Below are positions 15,942 through 25,311 of a stretch of DNA of 64,000 nucleotides, piece by piece; position 1 is the stretch's first letter, and each line of letters opens with the position of its first letter. Below the pieces are notes generated by a model, which was given only the letters and a program-made list of their open reading frames with translations, did not search any database and was not told the origin of the DNA. Source of the DNA: Bog-473 sp963783965. Lineage in GTDB: Bacteria; Actinomycetota; Acidimicrobiia; Acidimicrobiales; RAAP-2. The translations under genes and the position numbers were made by a program. Where the stretch lies: NCBI GenBank assembly GCA_963783965.1, contig CAWAPQ010000004.1:186001-250000 (forward strand), in the 5' to 3' direction.

Positions 15942-16414
15942 GGCGACTCCATCAGCACGACGGCCAGGCAGGCGATGCCTTCGGCGCGCCCGAGCGCGCC
16001 CAGTCCCTCGGCGCGGGTCGCCTTGACCGAGACGGGAGCCTGCAGCACCGCGCTGAGGCGCTCCACCATGGCCGCGGTGTGCGGAGCCAGACGGGGGGCA
16101 TCGGCGATGACGGTGCAGTCGGCGTTGGCGCAGGCGTACCCGCGCTCCGCCGCCATGGCGAGCACCTCGGTGAGCAGGGACACGCTGTCCGCCCCCTCCC
16201 ACACCGGGTCGGTGTCGGGGAAGTGCCGGCCCAGATCTCCCAGGCCGACGGCGCCCAGCACCGCGTCGGCCAATGCATGGCACACCGCGTCGGCGTCGCT
16301 GTGGCCGCCGAGACCCCGGGCTCCCTCGATCACCACGCCCCCCAGGACGAGAGGGCGATGCGGGTCCTCCGAGAAGCGGTGGACGTCGATGCCCTGGCCG
16401 ATGCGCACGCTCAC
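15938..16414 (-). CDS. ispF: 2-C-methyl-D-erythritol 2,4-cyclodiphosphate synthase
   Basis: This complete 158-residue enzyme of the non-mevalonate isoprenoid pathway forms MEcPP from CDP-ME 2-phosphate, releasing CMP. GIDVHRF supplies the zinc ligands Asp and His, GGHSDADAVCHALADA the third His, and FPDTDPVWEGADS and DCTVIADAPRL are typical. The GTG at 16414 overlaps the ispD stop by 4 bp, so the two consecutive-pathway enzymes are translationally coupled. Confidence 0.96.
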   Translation of the reverse strand: MSVRIGQGIDVHRFSEDPHRPLVLGGVVIEGARGLGGHSDADAVCHALADAVLGAVGLGDLGRHFPDTDPVWEGADSVSLLTEVLAMAAERGYACANADCTVIADAPRLAPHTAAMVERLSAVLQAPVSVKATRAEGLGALGRAEGIACLAVVLMESP

Positions 16415-17073
16415 GATCGGCGCGCCTCCAGCAGCCGCTCGGCCGCCCCCAGGTCGTCGGGATCGGTGATCTTGAGGTTGCCGGGCTCGCCGGGCACGAC
16501 CAGCACGGTGCCGCCCAAGGCTTCGACCAGCATGGCGTCGTCGGTGGCGCCCACCGCCGGCGCCTCGGCGTGGGCCCGGCGCAGCGCGGCGGCCCGGAAG
16601 GCCTGCGGGGTCTGCACGGTGACCAGCGCGGCGCGATCGAGGGTGCTCGTGACCCGCCCGGACTCGTCCACGGCCTTGATCGTGTCACTCGGGGGGAGGC
16701 CGGGCACGGCTCCGTCCGCTCCCCCGGAGCTCACCGCCGCGATGACCGCGTCGAAGAGGGCGGGCGACGCCAAGGGCCGCGCCGCGTCGTGCACCACGAT
16801 CACCTCGGCGTCATCGGGCACCGCAGCCAGGCCGCAGCGCACGGAGTCGGCGCGCGTTGCCCCACCCGCTACGACGGCATCGACACCGTGGGAGGCGGCG
16901 TCCGGCGCGCCGGCTTCGGCCGGCACGACCAGGACCACGCCGGCGGAGGAGGGCCGGCAGGCGGCGACCGCCCAGTCGAGCACCGGGCGGCCACCCAGGG
17001 GGGAGAACTGCTTCATCCGGCCGAAGCGCCGGCCGGAGCCCCCGGCCACGACGATCGACCACACGGGTGCCAT
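16411..17073 (-). CDS. ispD: 2-C-methyl-D-erythritol 4-phosphate cytidylyltransferase
   Basis: The 220-residue nucleotidyltransferase has IVVAGGSGRRFGRMKQFSPLGG, the CTP-binding glycine-rich loop, then VVHDAARPL and a C-terminal ITDPDDLGAAERLL. It couples MEP to CTP. The start is ATG 17073, 20 bp downstream of carD, an arrangement (carD-ispD-ispF) conserved in Actinobacteria. Confidence 0.95.
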   Translation of the reverse strand: MAPVWSIVVAGGSGRRFGRMKQFSPLGGRPVLDWAVAACRPSSAGVVLVVPAEAGAPDAASHGVDAVVAGGATRADSVRCGLAAVPDDAEVIVVHDAARPLASPALFDAVIAAVSSGGADGAVPGLPPSDTIKAVDESGRVTSTLDRAALVTVQTPQAFRAAALRRAHAEAPAVGATDDAMLVEALGGTVLVVPGEPGNLKITDPDDLGAAERLLEARRS

Positions 17074-17093
17074 GGTGCGCCCGGGCCGTTCGA

Positions 17094-17573
17094 TCAGGTC
17101 AGTGCCTCGTTCAGGCGCTCTTCGGCCGTCTCCTCGTCCACGTTGAGGGCGAAGGTCAGCTCGGAGACCAGAATCTGTCGGGCCCGCTGCAGCATGCGCT
17201 TCTCCCCCGCCGACAGGCCCTTGTCCTTGTCGCGGATGGAGAGGTTCCGTACCACCTCGGCCACCTGGTAGATGTCGCCGGAGCGCAGCTTCTCGGAGTG
17301 GTTCTTGTAGCGCCGGGACCAGTTCGTCGGCATGCGCGCCTCCTTCTTGCGCAGGACGGCGAACACCTCCTCGACCTCTTCGTCGTTGATGACCTCGCGC
17401 AGCCCGACACCCTCGGTGTTGTCGGCGGGGACGTTGAGGATGAGATCGCCGTAGGCGAGGCGGAGCACCAGGTACTCGCGCTTCTCACCGAAGGCGACCT
17501 TGGTCTCCCGCTTTTCTATGACGGCGGCCCCGTGGTGGGGGTAGACGACTTTGTCTCCGACCTTGAACGACAC
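17094..17573 (-). CDS. carD: CarD-family RNA polymerase-binding transcription factor
   Basis: The 159-residue CarD has an N-terminal RNAP-interaction Tudor-like domain (FKVGDKVVYPHHGAAVIE) and a C-terminal helical DNA-binding domain with the conserved tryptophan in MPTNWSRRYKNHSEKLRSGD. CarD contacts the polymerase beta subunit and stabilises open complexes at rRNA and many other promoters. It is first in carD-ispD-ispF-rlmB. In the 136-bp gap upstream, the minus-strand TAAAAT at 17691-17696 is a reasonable -10 candidate. Confidence 0.96.
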   Translation of the reverse strand: MSFKVGDKVVYPHHGAAVIEKRETKVAFGEKREYLVLRLAYGDLILNVPADNTEGVGLREVINDEEVEEVFAVLRKKEARMPTNWSRRYKNHSEKLRSGDIYQVAEVVRNLSIRDKDKGLSAGEKRMLQRARQILVSELTFALNVDEETAEERLNEALT

Positions 17574-17709
17574 AGGACTCAGGGCTCCCTTTTGGGTGGA
17601 TCGGCCGCGCCCGCACGGGCACGCAGAACTGCGGCGATGCTGTGCGGAGGCGGCCGGGACGGGAGTGGGCCCGTCCGAAGATGACTGACCATTTTACCAG
17701 ATCACCCGC

Positions 17710-18771
17710 TCATTCGTAGCGCTCGAAGATGCTGGCCTCCACCAGCCGGGCCAGGCCGTCACGGATGTGGCGGGCCGTGGCGGCGCCGATCCCCTCCACC
17801 GACTCCAGCTCGGCGGCGGAGGCCGAGAGGATCTCGGGCAGGGAGCCGAAGCGCTCCACCAGGCGCTGGATGAGGACCTCGGAGAGTTGCTGGGGCAGCC
17901 GGTGCAGGAGTCGGTAGCCGTGTGGCGCCAGCTCGGAGTGGAGCTGATCATCCGAGGCGGGCAGGTGCAGGGCGGCCACCACCTTGGGCAGGTCCATCAG
18001 CGCGTCCGCCGACAGGGAGCGCAGGTGGGCGATCGCCTCGTCGTCGGCATAGTCGCGCAGGACGAGCGCCAGGCTCTCGGAGACGCCTGAGCGCAGCTCC
18101 ACCGTTTGGAGGTGGATGAGCCGGCCGTCGGACCCGAGCTCGACCAGGTGCCCCTCAATCTCCTCGGCGATCCGGCGGACCATTTCGCCGGGTTGGAGCA
18201 CCGCCACGACGTCGCGCACCGAGACCGAGTCCTCCATCTCGAGCCGGGTCAGCGTCGACAGGGCATCGTCGTAGCGGGACCGGAAGCGCTGCAAGGTTGA
18301 GAGCGCCTGGCTCGAGCGGTCGATGAGCCACCCGGCGGACTGTGTCGTGTGCTTGCGGTCGTTGCGGTAGACGGCAATGGTCGCCATCGCCTCGGACACG
18401 GCGATCACCGGCACGTCAATGGAGCGGGCCACCCGCTCGGCCGTGCGGTGGCGGGTCCCGGTCTCCGAGGTGGCGATGGTGGCCTTGGGGACGAGGTGCA
18501 CGTTGGCCCGGGCGATCCGAGAGGCGTCGGAGGCCAGAATGATGGCCCCGTCCATTTTGGCCAGCTCGGAAAGGCGCTGGGGCGTGTACTCGGCGTCGAG
18601 CAGGAACCCGCCGGTGCAGACGGAGAGGACGGCCGGGTCGTCGCCCACGAGAATCAGGGCGCCGTGCTTGGCCTGCAGTATGCGGTCGAGGCCCTCGCGG
18701 AGCTTGGTGCCTGGCGCAATCATCGCCAGCGCGTCGTTCAGAGGCTGGCTGGCGCCGGCACCGTCGGCCAC
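17710..18771 (-). CDS. disA: DNA integrity scanning diadenylate cyclase DisA
   Basis: The 353-residue protein has the N-terminal DAC domain with the DGA (KMDGAIILA) and RHRTAER motifs that make c-di-AMP from two ATP. A helical spine follows, then a C-terminal helix-hairpin-helix domain (LESVEGIGAATARHIRDGL) that binds branched DNA. DisA lowers c-di-AMP output at recombination intermediates. The GTG start at 18771 lies inside the radA 3' end (34 bp overlap), the usual radA-disA pairing, in which RadA restrains DisA in studied species. Confidence 0.96.
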   Translation of the reverse strand: MADGAGASQPLNDALAMIAPGTKLREGLDRILQAKHGALILVGDDPAVLSVCTGGFLLDAEYTPQRLSELAKMDGAIILASDASRIARANVHLVPKATIATSETGTRHRTAERVARSIDVPVIAVSEAMATIAVYRNDRKHTTQSAGWLIDRSSQALSTLQRFRSRYDDALSTLTRLEMEDSVSVRDVVAVLQPGEMVRRIAEEIEGHLVELGSDGRLIHLQTVELRSGVSESLALVLRDYADDEAIAHLRSLSADALMDLPKVVAALHLPASDDQLHSELAPHGYRLLHRLPQQLSEVLIQRLVERFGSLPEILSASAAELESVEGIGAATARHIRDGLARLVEASIFERYE

Positions 18772-20198
18772 CCGGGCATCGTACCCGGCCCGCCCCGCGT
18801 CGCGGCCTCCGATCGGACCAGGCTCAGGGCCTCGGCCAGCGTGCGCACGCCGTGCACCCGGAGCCCGGGCGGCACGGCGCCGGGTGCGGCAGCCATGGAG
18901 GCGGGGACGAGCGCCCGTGTGAACCCGGCCCGGTGCGACTCGGCGAGGCGGCGATCCGCGCCGGGGACGGTACGCACCTCACCGGCCAGCCCCAGCTCGC
19001 CGAAGACGACGATGTCCGGTGGCAGGGCCGTGTCCGTGATGACCGAGGCCATGGCCAGGGCGACGGCCAGGTCGGCTGCCGGCTCGGTGACGGTGATGCC
19101 GCCCACGGCAGCGGCGAACATCTGCGCCGCGGCCGGGACCTCGACCGCGGTGCGGCAGGCCAGGACGGCGAGAAGCAGGTTGGCCCGTGCCGCGTCGATG
19201 CCGAGGGTCTGCGGACGCGGCGGCCCGCTGCCTCCGCCGGCGCCCGGGCCCAGCAACGCCTGCACCTCGACCAGGAGAGGGCGGCGACCCTGCAGGACGG
19301 GGACGACCACGCTGCCCGGGACGCCGGCCATGCGATCCCCCAACAACAGCGGGCCGGGGTCGGGAACGGGACGCAGGCCGTCGTCGCGCATTTCGAAGAT
19401 GCCGACCTCCCCCGCCGGCCCGAAGCGGTGCTTGACCGACGTCAGGACACGAAGGGCATGGTGCCGGTCACCGTCGAAGGAGAGCACGGTGTCGACCAGG
19501 TGCTCCACGGCCCGGGGGCCGGCCAGGTCGCCGTCCTTGGTCACGTGGCCGACCAGCAGGAGCGGCACCCCGCTCGACTTGGCCATGCGGGTCAGGCGTT
19601 CGACGCAGGTGCGCACCTGGGCCAGGCTTCCGGCGGGCTGGCCCAGCTCGGGGTCCGAGACGGACTGCAACGAGTCGACCACCACGAGCGCGGGCCGGTG
19701 CCGCTCGACGGCCGCCTCGATGGCCTCGACGTCGGGCCCCTCAATGGCGAGGAGGTTCCGGGGGACCAGCCCGATGCGCGAGGCCCGGCCCCGCACCTGG
19801 GCCAGCGACTCTTCGGCCGAGGCCAGCATCACGTCGAGCCCGGTGGCGGCCAGCGAAGACAGCACCTGGAAGAGCAGCGTGGACTTGCCGATGCCGGGCG
19901 GACCGAACAGCAAGGTGACCGAGCCGGCCACGACGCCGCCGCCCATGACCCGGTCGAGCTCGCTGACCCCGGTCGGAAGTGGATGCATGGCGTCGGTCGA
20001 GACGTCCGCCAGCGGCTGCGCGGGCGGGCGGGCCACGTGTCCCTGTCGCGTCGTGCCCTGGCGAGCGGGTGTCGGACCAAGGGTGTTCCACGCACCGCAG
20101 GCGGGGCACTTTCCCGCCCAACGCAGCGACGTCGCCTCGCACGCCGCGCAGAGGTAGCCACCCTCGGCGCGGGCGCGCGTACGGGGAGCCGACGTCAT
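18738..20198 (-). CDS. radA: DNA repair protein RadA
   Basis: This 486-residue branch-migration helicase has an N-terminal four-cysteine zinc motif (CAAC...CPAC), the RecA-like ATPase with FGPPGIGKSTLL and VVDSLQSV, and a C-terminal Lon protease-like domain (FGELGLAGEVRTV). The RadA-specific KNRFG motif reads KHRFGPAGEVG here, with His in place of Asn. RadA processes recombination intermediates and is paired with disA downstream. The ATG at 20198 starts MTSAPRTRARAEGGYLC. Confidence 0.95.
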   Translation of the reverse strand: MTSAPRTRARAEGGYLCAACEATSLRWAGKCPACGAWNTLGPTPARQGTTRQGHVARPPAQPLADVSTDAMHPLPTGVSELDRVMGGGVVAGSVTLLFGPPGIGKSTLLFQVLSSLAATGLDVMLASAEESLAQVRGRASRIGLVPRNLLAIEGPDVEAIEAAVERHRPALVVVDSLQSVSDPELGQPAGSLAQVRTCVERLTRMAKSSGVPLLLVGHVTKDGDLAGPRAVEHLVDTVLSFDGDRHHALRVLTSVKHRFGPAGEVGIFEMRDDGLRPVPDPGPLLLGDRMAGVPGSVVVPVLQGRRPLLVEVQALLGPGAGGGSGPPRPQTLGIDAARANLLLAVLACRTAVEVPAAAQMFAAAVGGITVTEPAADLAVALAMASVITDTALPPDIVVFGELGLAGEVRTVPGADRRLAESHRAGFTRALVPASMAAAPGAVPPGLRVHGVRTLAEALSLVRSEAATRGGPGTMPGWPTVPAPASL

Positions 20199-20307
20199 GG
20201 CGGCACCCTACGGGAGGGCTGTCACAACGGGCGGGATCCCAGGGGCGGCGTCGCCGCGTCGATGGCAGGCTCCGTGCATGCCGAACGAGAAACCAGTTGG
20301 GAGGCGG

Positions 20308-20829
20308 ATGTCGACGGCCATCCGTGAGGCCCGGCGAGGCGATCAAGACGGGATCCTCTCCGTCGTCGGGGACGCGTTCTCCTACGGCGGGACGCGCGAC
20401 GCCGCCGAGGAGCTCGAGATCGTCCGGCGCACCTGGGCGGCACAAGGGGATGGCCCCCTCATTGAGCTCGTGGCCGAGGAGGACGGGGTTGTCGTGGGCC
20501 ACCTGCAGGCCGCCCCGGGTCGCCTCGACGGCGTCGTGACCGCGGTGGCCGGCGTGGCGCCCGTCTGCGTCGGGACGTCGAGGCAGGGACGCGGTCTCGG
20601 CCGTGCGCTCATGGGTGCGCTCATCGACGCCGCCGAAGTTCGGCAGTGGCCGCTGCTGGTGCTCCTCGGCGAACCGGAGTACTACGGCCGCTTCGGGTTC
20701 GAACCGGCCCGCGGGCTCGGGCTCGCCTACGAGCCGGCCGGCGCGGACAACCCGAACTTCCAGGCGCGCCGGCTCGGCGGCTACAGCGCGGCGTTGCGGG
20801 GGCACTTCACCTACTGCTGGGAGAGCTGA
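20308..20829 (+). CDS. GNAT N-acetyltransferase (YhbS-like)
   Basis: From ATG 20308, six bases after TTGGGAGG, the product has 173 residues; earlier in-frame starts lack such a site. Motifs are VGDAFSYGG, the acetyl-CoA loop GTSRQGRGLGRALMGALI, and LGEPEYYGRFGFEPARG, typical of YhbS-like acetyltransferases. The substrate is unknown. It is divergent from radA and convergent with clpC, separated from the latter by 279 bp holding palindrome copy 2 and GC-rich hairpins. Confidence 0.82.
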   Translation: MSTAIREARRGDQDGILSVVGDAFSYGGTRDAAEELEIVRRTWAAQGDGPLIELVAEEDGVVVGHLQAAPGRLDGVVTAVAGVAPVCVGTSRQGRGLGRALMGALIDAAEVRQWPLLVLLGEPEYYGRFGFEPARGLGLAYEPAGADNPNFQARRLGGYSAALRGHFTYCWES

Positions 20830-20916
20830 GCGGGCCGGGAGAAACCGAGCGCTCGGAAGGTCCGGGGCGCCTCGCCTGCCTTCAGCCGCCTTGCCCTCAG
20901 GCGGGCCGACGTCCCA

Positions 20917-20959
20917 GTGTGTATATACCCACTATGCGACCTAGTGGGTATATACACAC
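20917..20959. repeat. Palindromic element, copy 2 of 3
   Basis: The 18-bp perfect arms gtgtgtatatacccacta (20917-20934) and tagtgggtatatacacac (20942-20959) enclose the 7-nt centre tgcgacc. It lies between the 3' ends of a GNAT gene and clpC. It shares the ACCCACTA-n-ACCTAGTGGGT core with the copies at 5502 and 40770 and the TATA-containing stem with the latter. Confidence 0.88.
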
Positions 20960-20972
20960 CAAATACCCTGGC

Positions 20973-20991
20973 CCGGCGCGGAGCGCGCCGG
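20973..20991 (-). terminator. GC-rich hairpin between convergent GNAT and clpC genes
   Basis: CCGGCGCG-GAG-CGCGCCGG is a perfect 8-bp stem with a 3-nt loop, 118 bp beyond the clpC stop. It could end clpC transcripts; no strong T-tract follows, so termination is only a suggestion. A second short palindrome, CCGAGC-GCTCGG, is at 20845-20856 next to the GNAT stop. Confidence 0.4.
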
Positions 20992-21108
20992 AATGGCCCT
21001 GTTCAGGAACGCAATCCCCGCGGCGTCAACGCCAACTGGTTCCGGTAGGCACTAGACCTGTGTGCGCGCGCCTCGCTCCCGGGGCCGAGCACACGCCCGT
21101 CGAGCGAA

Positions 21109-23618
21109 CTACTCTGCGTCGGCTCCGGCGCCGGCCAGCTCGAGCGGTGGCGGCTGAATGCCCTCTATGGCAGTGAAACTGAGCTGCGGGCCCTCGCCGT
21201 CGATGGGCGACTCCTCGACGTCGACGACGATGGTCTCGCCGACGCGGAACTCCTTCCAGAGGATGCGCTCGGACAGCGGGTCCTCGACCAGCTGCTGGAT
21301 GGCCCGGCGCAGCGGCCGTGCTCCCAGTTGCGGGTCGTAGCCCTTCTCCGCCAGGTGGGCACGGGCGGCCGGGGTCAGCTCGAGGCCGATGCCCTGGTCC
21401 GACAGCTGCTTCACCGTGCGCGACATGAGGAGGTCGACGATCTCGGTCACCTCGGCCCGCGAGAGCTCGTGGAAGACGATCACCTCGTCGATGCGGTTGA
21501 GGAACTCGGGGCGGAAGTGCGCCTTGAGCGCCTCGTCCACCTTGGTCTTCATCCGCTCGTAGGTGACGGCCTCCGACGTCTTGGCGAAGCCGATGTTCGC
21601 CTTGCGCAGGTCTGCGGTCCCGAGGTTCGACGTCATGATCAGCACGGTGTTCTTGAAGTCCACCGAACGACCCTGTGCGTCGGTGAGCCGCCCGTCCTCG
21701 AGGATCTGCAGCAGCGTGTTGAACACGTCGGGGTGCGCCTTCTCGACCTCGTCGAAGAGCACGACGGAAAACGGCTTGCGCCGCACGGCCTCGGTGAGCT
21801 GGCCGCCCTCTTCGTACCCGACGTAGCCGGGAGGCGAGCCGACCAAACGGCTGACCGTGTGCTTCTCCATGTACTCGGACATGTCGAGCTGAATGAGCGC
21901 GTCCTCGTCGTCGAAGAGGAACTCCGCCAGCGTCTTGGCGAGCTCGGTCTTCCCGACGCCCGTCGGGCCGAGGAAGATGAACGAACCGCTCGGGCGCTTG
22001 GGGTCCTTGAGACCGGCGCGCGTGCGACGGATGGCCCGGGACAGCGCCTTGAGCGCCTCTTCCTGGCCGATCACACGCTTGTGCAGCTCGTCCTCCATGC
22101 GCAGCAGCTTCGCCGTCTCCTCCTCGGTGAGGCGGTAGACGGGGATGCCCGTCCAGGCGGCCAGCACCTCGGCGATGACCTCTTCGTCGACGACGTCGAA
22201 CAGGTCGACGCCCTCGGCGCGCAGCTCCGCTTCCTGGCTCTCCTTGCGGTCCAGCCGCTCCTTCTCCTGCTCGGCCAGCTTCTTGGCCTGCTCGAAGGCG
22301 CCCTTCTCGATGGCGGCTTCCTTGTCGGCCCGCAGGCGCGCGATCTCCTCGTCGAGCTTCTTGGCGTCCGGCGGTGTGCTCATGCGCCGGATGCGCAGAC
22401 GGCTGCCCGCCTCGTCGATGAGGTCGATCGCCTTGTCCGGCAGGTAGCGGTCGGCCAGGTAGCGGTCGGCCAGGTTGGCCGCGGCCACGAGCGCCTGATC
22501 GGTGATGCTCACCGCGTGGTGCGACTCGTAGCGGTCGCGCAGGCCCTTCAGGATGTCGATGGTCAGTGCGACCGTGGGCTGGTCGACCTTGACCGGCTGG
22601 AACCGCCGCTCGAGGGCGGCGTCCTTCTCCAAGTGCTTGCGGTACTCGTCGATGGTCGTGGCACCGACGGTCTGCAGCTCGCCGCGGGCCAGCATCGGCT
22701 TGAGGATGGAGGCGGCGTCGATGGCACCCTCGGCCGCGCCTGCGCCGACGAGCGTGTGGATCTCGTCGATGAAGAGGACGATGTCGCCCCGGGTGCGGAT
22801 CTCCTTGAGGACCTTCTTCAAGCGCTCCTCGAAGTCACCGCGGTAGCGGCTGCCCGCCACCAACGCCCCGAGGTCGAGCGTGTAGAGCTGCTTGCCCGTC
22901 AGCGTCTCGGGCACCTCGTTGGACACGATGCGCTGAGCCAGGCCCTCGACGATGGCCGTCTTGCCGACGCCGGGCTCGCCGATGAGCACCGGGTTGTTCT
23001 TGGTACGGCGCGACAGGACCTGCATCACGCGTTCGATCTCTTTGGCACGTCCGATGACGGGATCGAGCTTGCCGTCGCGGGCCAGCTGGGTCAGGTTGCG
23101 CCCGAACTGGTCGAGGACCGGGGACCCGGACGGGTTGTCGCCCGAACTCGAGCCCTGGCTCGCGCCGACGGACTCCTTGCCCTGGTTGCCAGACATCAGC
23201 TGGATGACCTGTTGGCGCACACGGCCGAGGTCGGCCCCGAGGCTGACCAGGACGGTGGCGGCCACGCCCTCCCCCTCGCGCACGAGGCCGAGGAGCATGT
23301 GCTCGGTGCCGATGTAGCTGTGGCCGAGCTGCAACGCCTCGCGCAGCGAGAGCTCCAGCACCTTCTTCGCCGCGGCGTGAACGGCGGCGAACCGCTCGGC
23401 GCGGTACCGGCCATGCCGATCGTCTCTTCGACCTTCTCGCGCACGGCCTCGAGAGAGATCCCCAGGGACTCGAGTGCCTTCGCGGCAACGCCCTCACCCT
23501 CGTGGATCAACCCGAGGAGAATGTGCTCGGTGCCGATGAAGCTGTGATTGAGCAGGCGCGCTTCCTCTTGCGCCAGCACCAACACCCTCCGTGCCCGGTC
23601 GGTGAAACGTTCGAACAC
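21109..23618 (-). CDS. clpC: ClpC ATPase, frame disrupted in the N-terminal domain
   Basis: This is the AAA+ unfoldase of the Clp protease. GTG 23618 with AAGGAGAGG upstream starts MFERFTDRARRVLVLAQEEAR. The first Clp_N repeat reads normally to PPFTPR, then the frame is lost at about 23370-23372. The next frame continues VLELSLREALQLGHSYIGTE, the second Clp_N repeat. After it come the first AAA domain (GEPGVGKTA), a coiled-coil/UVR-like middle region, the second AAA domain (GPTGVGKTE) and the C-terminal domain to 21109. Total span is 2510 nt, one base short of 837 codons, so one base is missing. Repaired length is 836 residues, normal for the family. ClpC is essential in several actinobacteria, which favours a sequence error. 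Confidence 0.92.
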
Positions 23619-23800
23619 CCTGACCGCCTCTCCTTGTTTCCTCTTGCTTCTCGGCTCAGTGTACCTGCGGCCTTAGTCCATCACGCCGCAGCCGCTGCGT
23701 CCCGCATCCGGGAGGAAATCGACGGCGGCGCCCGGGGCCCACATCCCTTTCTACCTGGTGGTTGTCAACATTCGGCACACGTGCCCTAACGTTTGGGGCA

Positions 23801-24775
23801 GTGAACCCGACCGAGGCCCTCGGCCTACCCCGTCTGCAAGAGGGACTGAAGCGCCTCGAGCCCCTGCTCACCGCCTCTGTCGTGACCGGGGACGACTTTC
23901 TGGACGAGGTCACGACCCACCTGATCGCGGCCGGCGGGAAGCGGCTTCGACCTCTGTTGGCGCTGGCCACGGCCACCGGCGGCCGCCGGGACGCCAGCGA
24001 GGACGACCTGATGGGTGGGGTGGCGGTGGAGCTCGTCCACCTGGCCTCCCTCTACCACGACGATGTGATTGACGAGGCAACCATCCGACGCAACGTCGAG
24101 AGCGTCAACAGCCGTTTCGGGAACCTGGTGGCCATCGTCGCCGGCGACTACCTGCTGGCCCGCAGTGCCGCCATCGCCGCCGGCCTCGGGGTCGAGGTCG
24201 CCGAGTTGCTGGCCGACACGCTGGGTCGGCTCTGCCAGGGCCAGGTGACCGAGGTGCGCTCGGCCTTCCAGATCACCCGCAGCCGCGACGACTACGTCGC
24301 CTCCATCAGCGGCAAGACGGCGGCCCTGACCGCCAGCTCGTGCCGTATCGGGGCGCTGACCGGCGGTCTGCCGGGCCCCGAGGTCGACGCCTGCACCGAG
24401 TTCGGGCACTGCTTCGGCATGGTGTTCCAGATCCGCGACGACATCCTCGACATCACCGCCACCGACGGCCAGCTGCAGAAGCCGGCAGGCCAGGACCTGG
24501 CCGAGGGCATCTACACCCTGCCGGCGCTGGTGGCGCTCCAGGACCCCGACGCCGGGCCAGATCTCCGAGCGCTCCTGGGGCAACCCCTGGCCCAGCCCGA
24601 ACGCGAAAAGGCCCGCGCCATCGTGATGGCCTCGAACGGGATCGCCCGGTCGGTCGAGGCGGCCCGTCACTACGTCGACGGCGCGCAGAGGGCCACCAGC
24701 GGGATCAGCCAGCCCGAACTGCGGGCGGGGCTCTCCGGGCTGGTGGCCGACCTGCTGACCGACCTTCCGACCTGA
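23801..24775 (+). CDS. Polyprenyl (all-trans) diphosphate synthase
   Basis: The 324-residue trans-prenyltransferase, from GTG 23801 (an in-frame upstream start at 23762 is possible), has GGKRLRP for IPP binding, the first Asp-rich motif YHDDVID (87-91) and the second QIRDDILD (213-217). It condenses isopentenyl units from the MEP pathway into a long allylic diphosphate, probably the menaquinone side chain, as for HepT/IspB relatives. Product length cannot be read with certainty. It is divergent from clpC. Confidence 0.88.
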   Translation: MNPTEALGLPRLQEGLKRLEPLLTASVVTGDDFLDEVTTHLIAAGGKRLRPLLALATATGGRRDASEDDLMGGVAVELVHLASLYHDDVIDEATIRRNVESVNSRFGNLVAIVAGDYLLARSAAIAAGLGVEVAELLADTLGRLCQGQVTEVRSAFQITRSRDDYVASISGKTAALTASSCRIGALTGGLPGPEVDACTEFGHCFGMVFQIRDDILDITATDGQLQKPAGQDLAEGIYTLPALVALQDPDAGPDLRALLGQPLAQPEREKARAIVMASNGIARSVEAARHYVDGAQRATSGISQPELRAGLSGLVADLLTDLPT

Positions 24776-24784
24776 GTCCGGACG

Positions 24785-25147
24785 TCAGCCGGCGCTCGTC
24801 CCGCCCGCGCTGCACTTGGCCTGGGCCTTGGCCAGGCGGGCGTTCACCTTGGACTCGCGGTTCTGCACCCTGGTGATGCGATTGGCGATGGCGCCGGCGA
24901 GCTTGGTGTGGCCTGCTGCCTTCGCCTTGGCCTCGCGGGCCTCCGCCTTGGGCACCCATGTCGACACCTTGCCCTCCAGCTTCTGCACCTTGGCCTGCAC
25001 GGCCGGGAGCTTGGCGCACCTGGCCGGCGTGCCGGCACTCGTGGAGCCCGTGGAGCCCGTGGCCGGGGTCGACGCTCCGGCGATGCCGGCCGCGCCGAAG
25101 GTCAGGGCGCCGGCGACTGCAGCTCCCGCGATCATCGTGCGAATCAT
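24785..25147 (-). CDS. Small secreted alanine/lysine-rich helical protein
   Basis: The product has 120 residues from ATG 25147 with an ideal AAGGAGG site. A signal peptide (MIRTMIAGAAVAGALTFG...AGA) spans about residues 1-24, then a Ser/Thr/Gly linker, then a charged helical region with heptad-like Ala/Lys/Val spacing. The two mature cysteines, in ARCAKL and at AKCSAGG near the end, could form a disulfide joining the ends of a helical hairpin. I do not recognise a family. It is convergent with the prenyl synthase (9 bp apart). Confidence 0.72.
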   Translation of the reverse strand: MIRTMIAGAAVAGALTFGAAGIAGASTPATGSTGSTSAGTPARCAKLPAVQAKVQKLEGKVSTWVPKAEAREAKAKAAGHTKLAGAIANRITRVQNRESKVNARLAKAQAKCSAGGTSAG

Positions 25148-25311
25148 GGTGTCCTCCTTGGACCTCGGAAGCGCTCTGCACGCCCCGCCGCGCTCGTGCG
25201 GCACACCCCACACTGCATGCGAGTTGTGAGGGAACCGTGAGCAACCTTTGAGGAAATCCCCGGCCACCTAAGGAAACCAGAAGAAGTCCGGCCTGCGTGC
25301 GCGGCCGGGCG

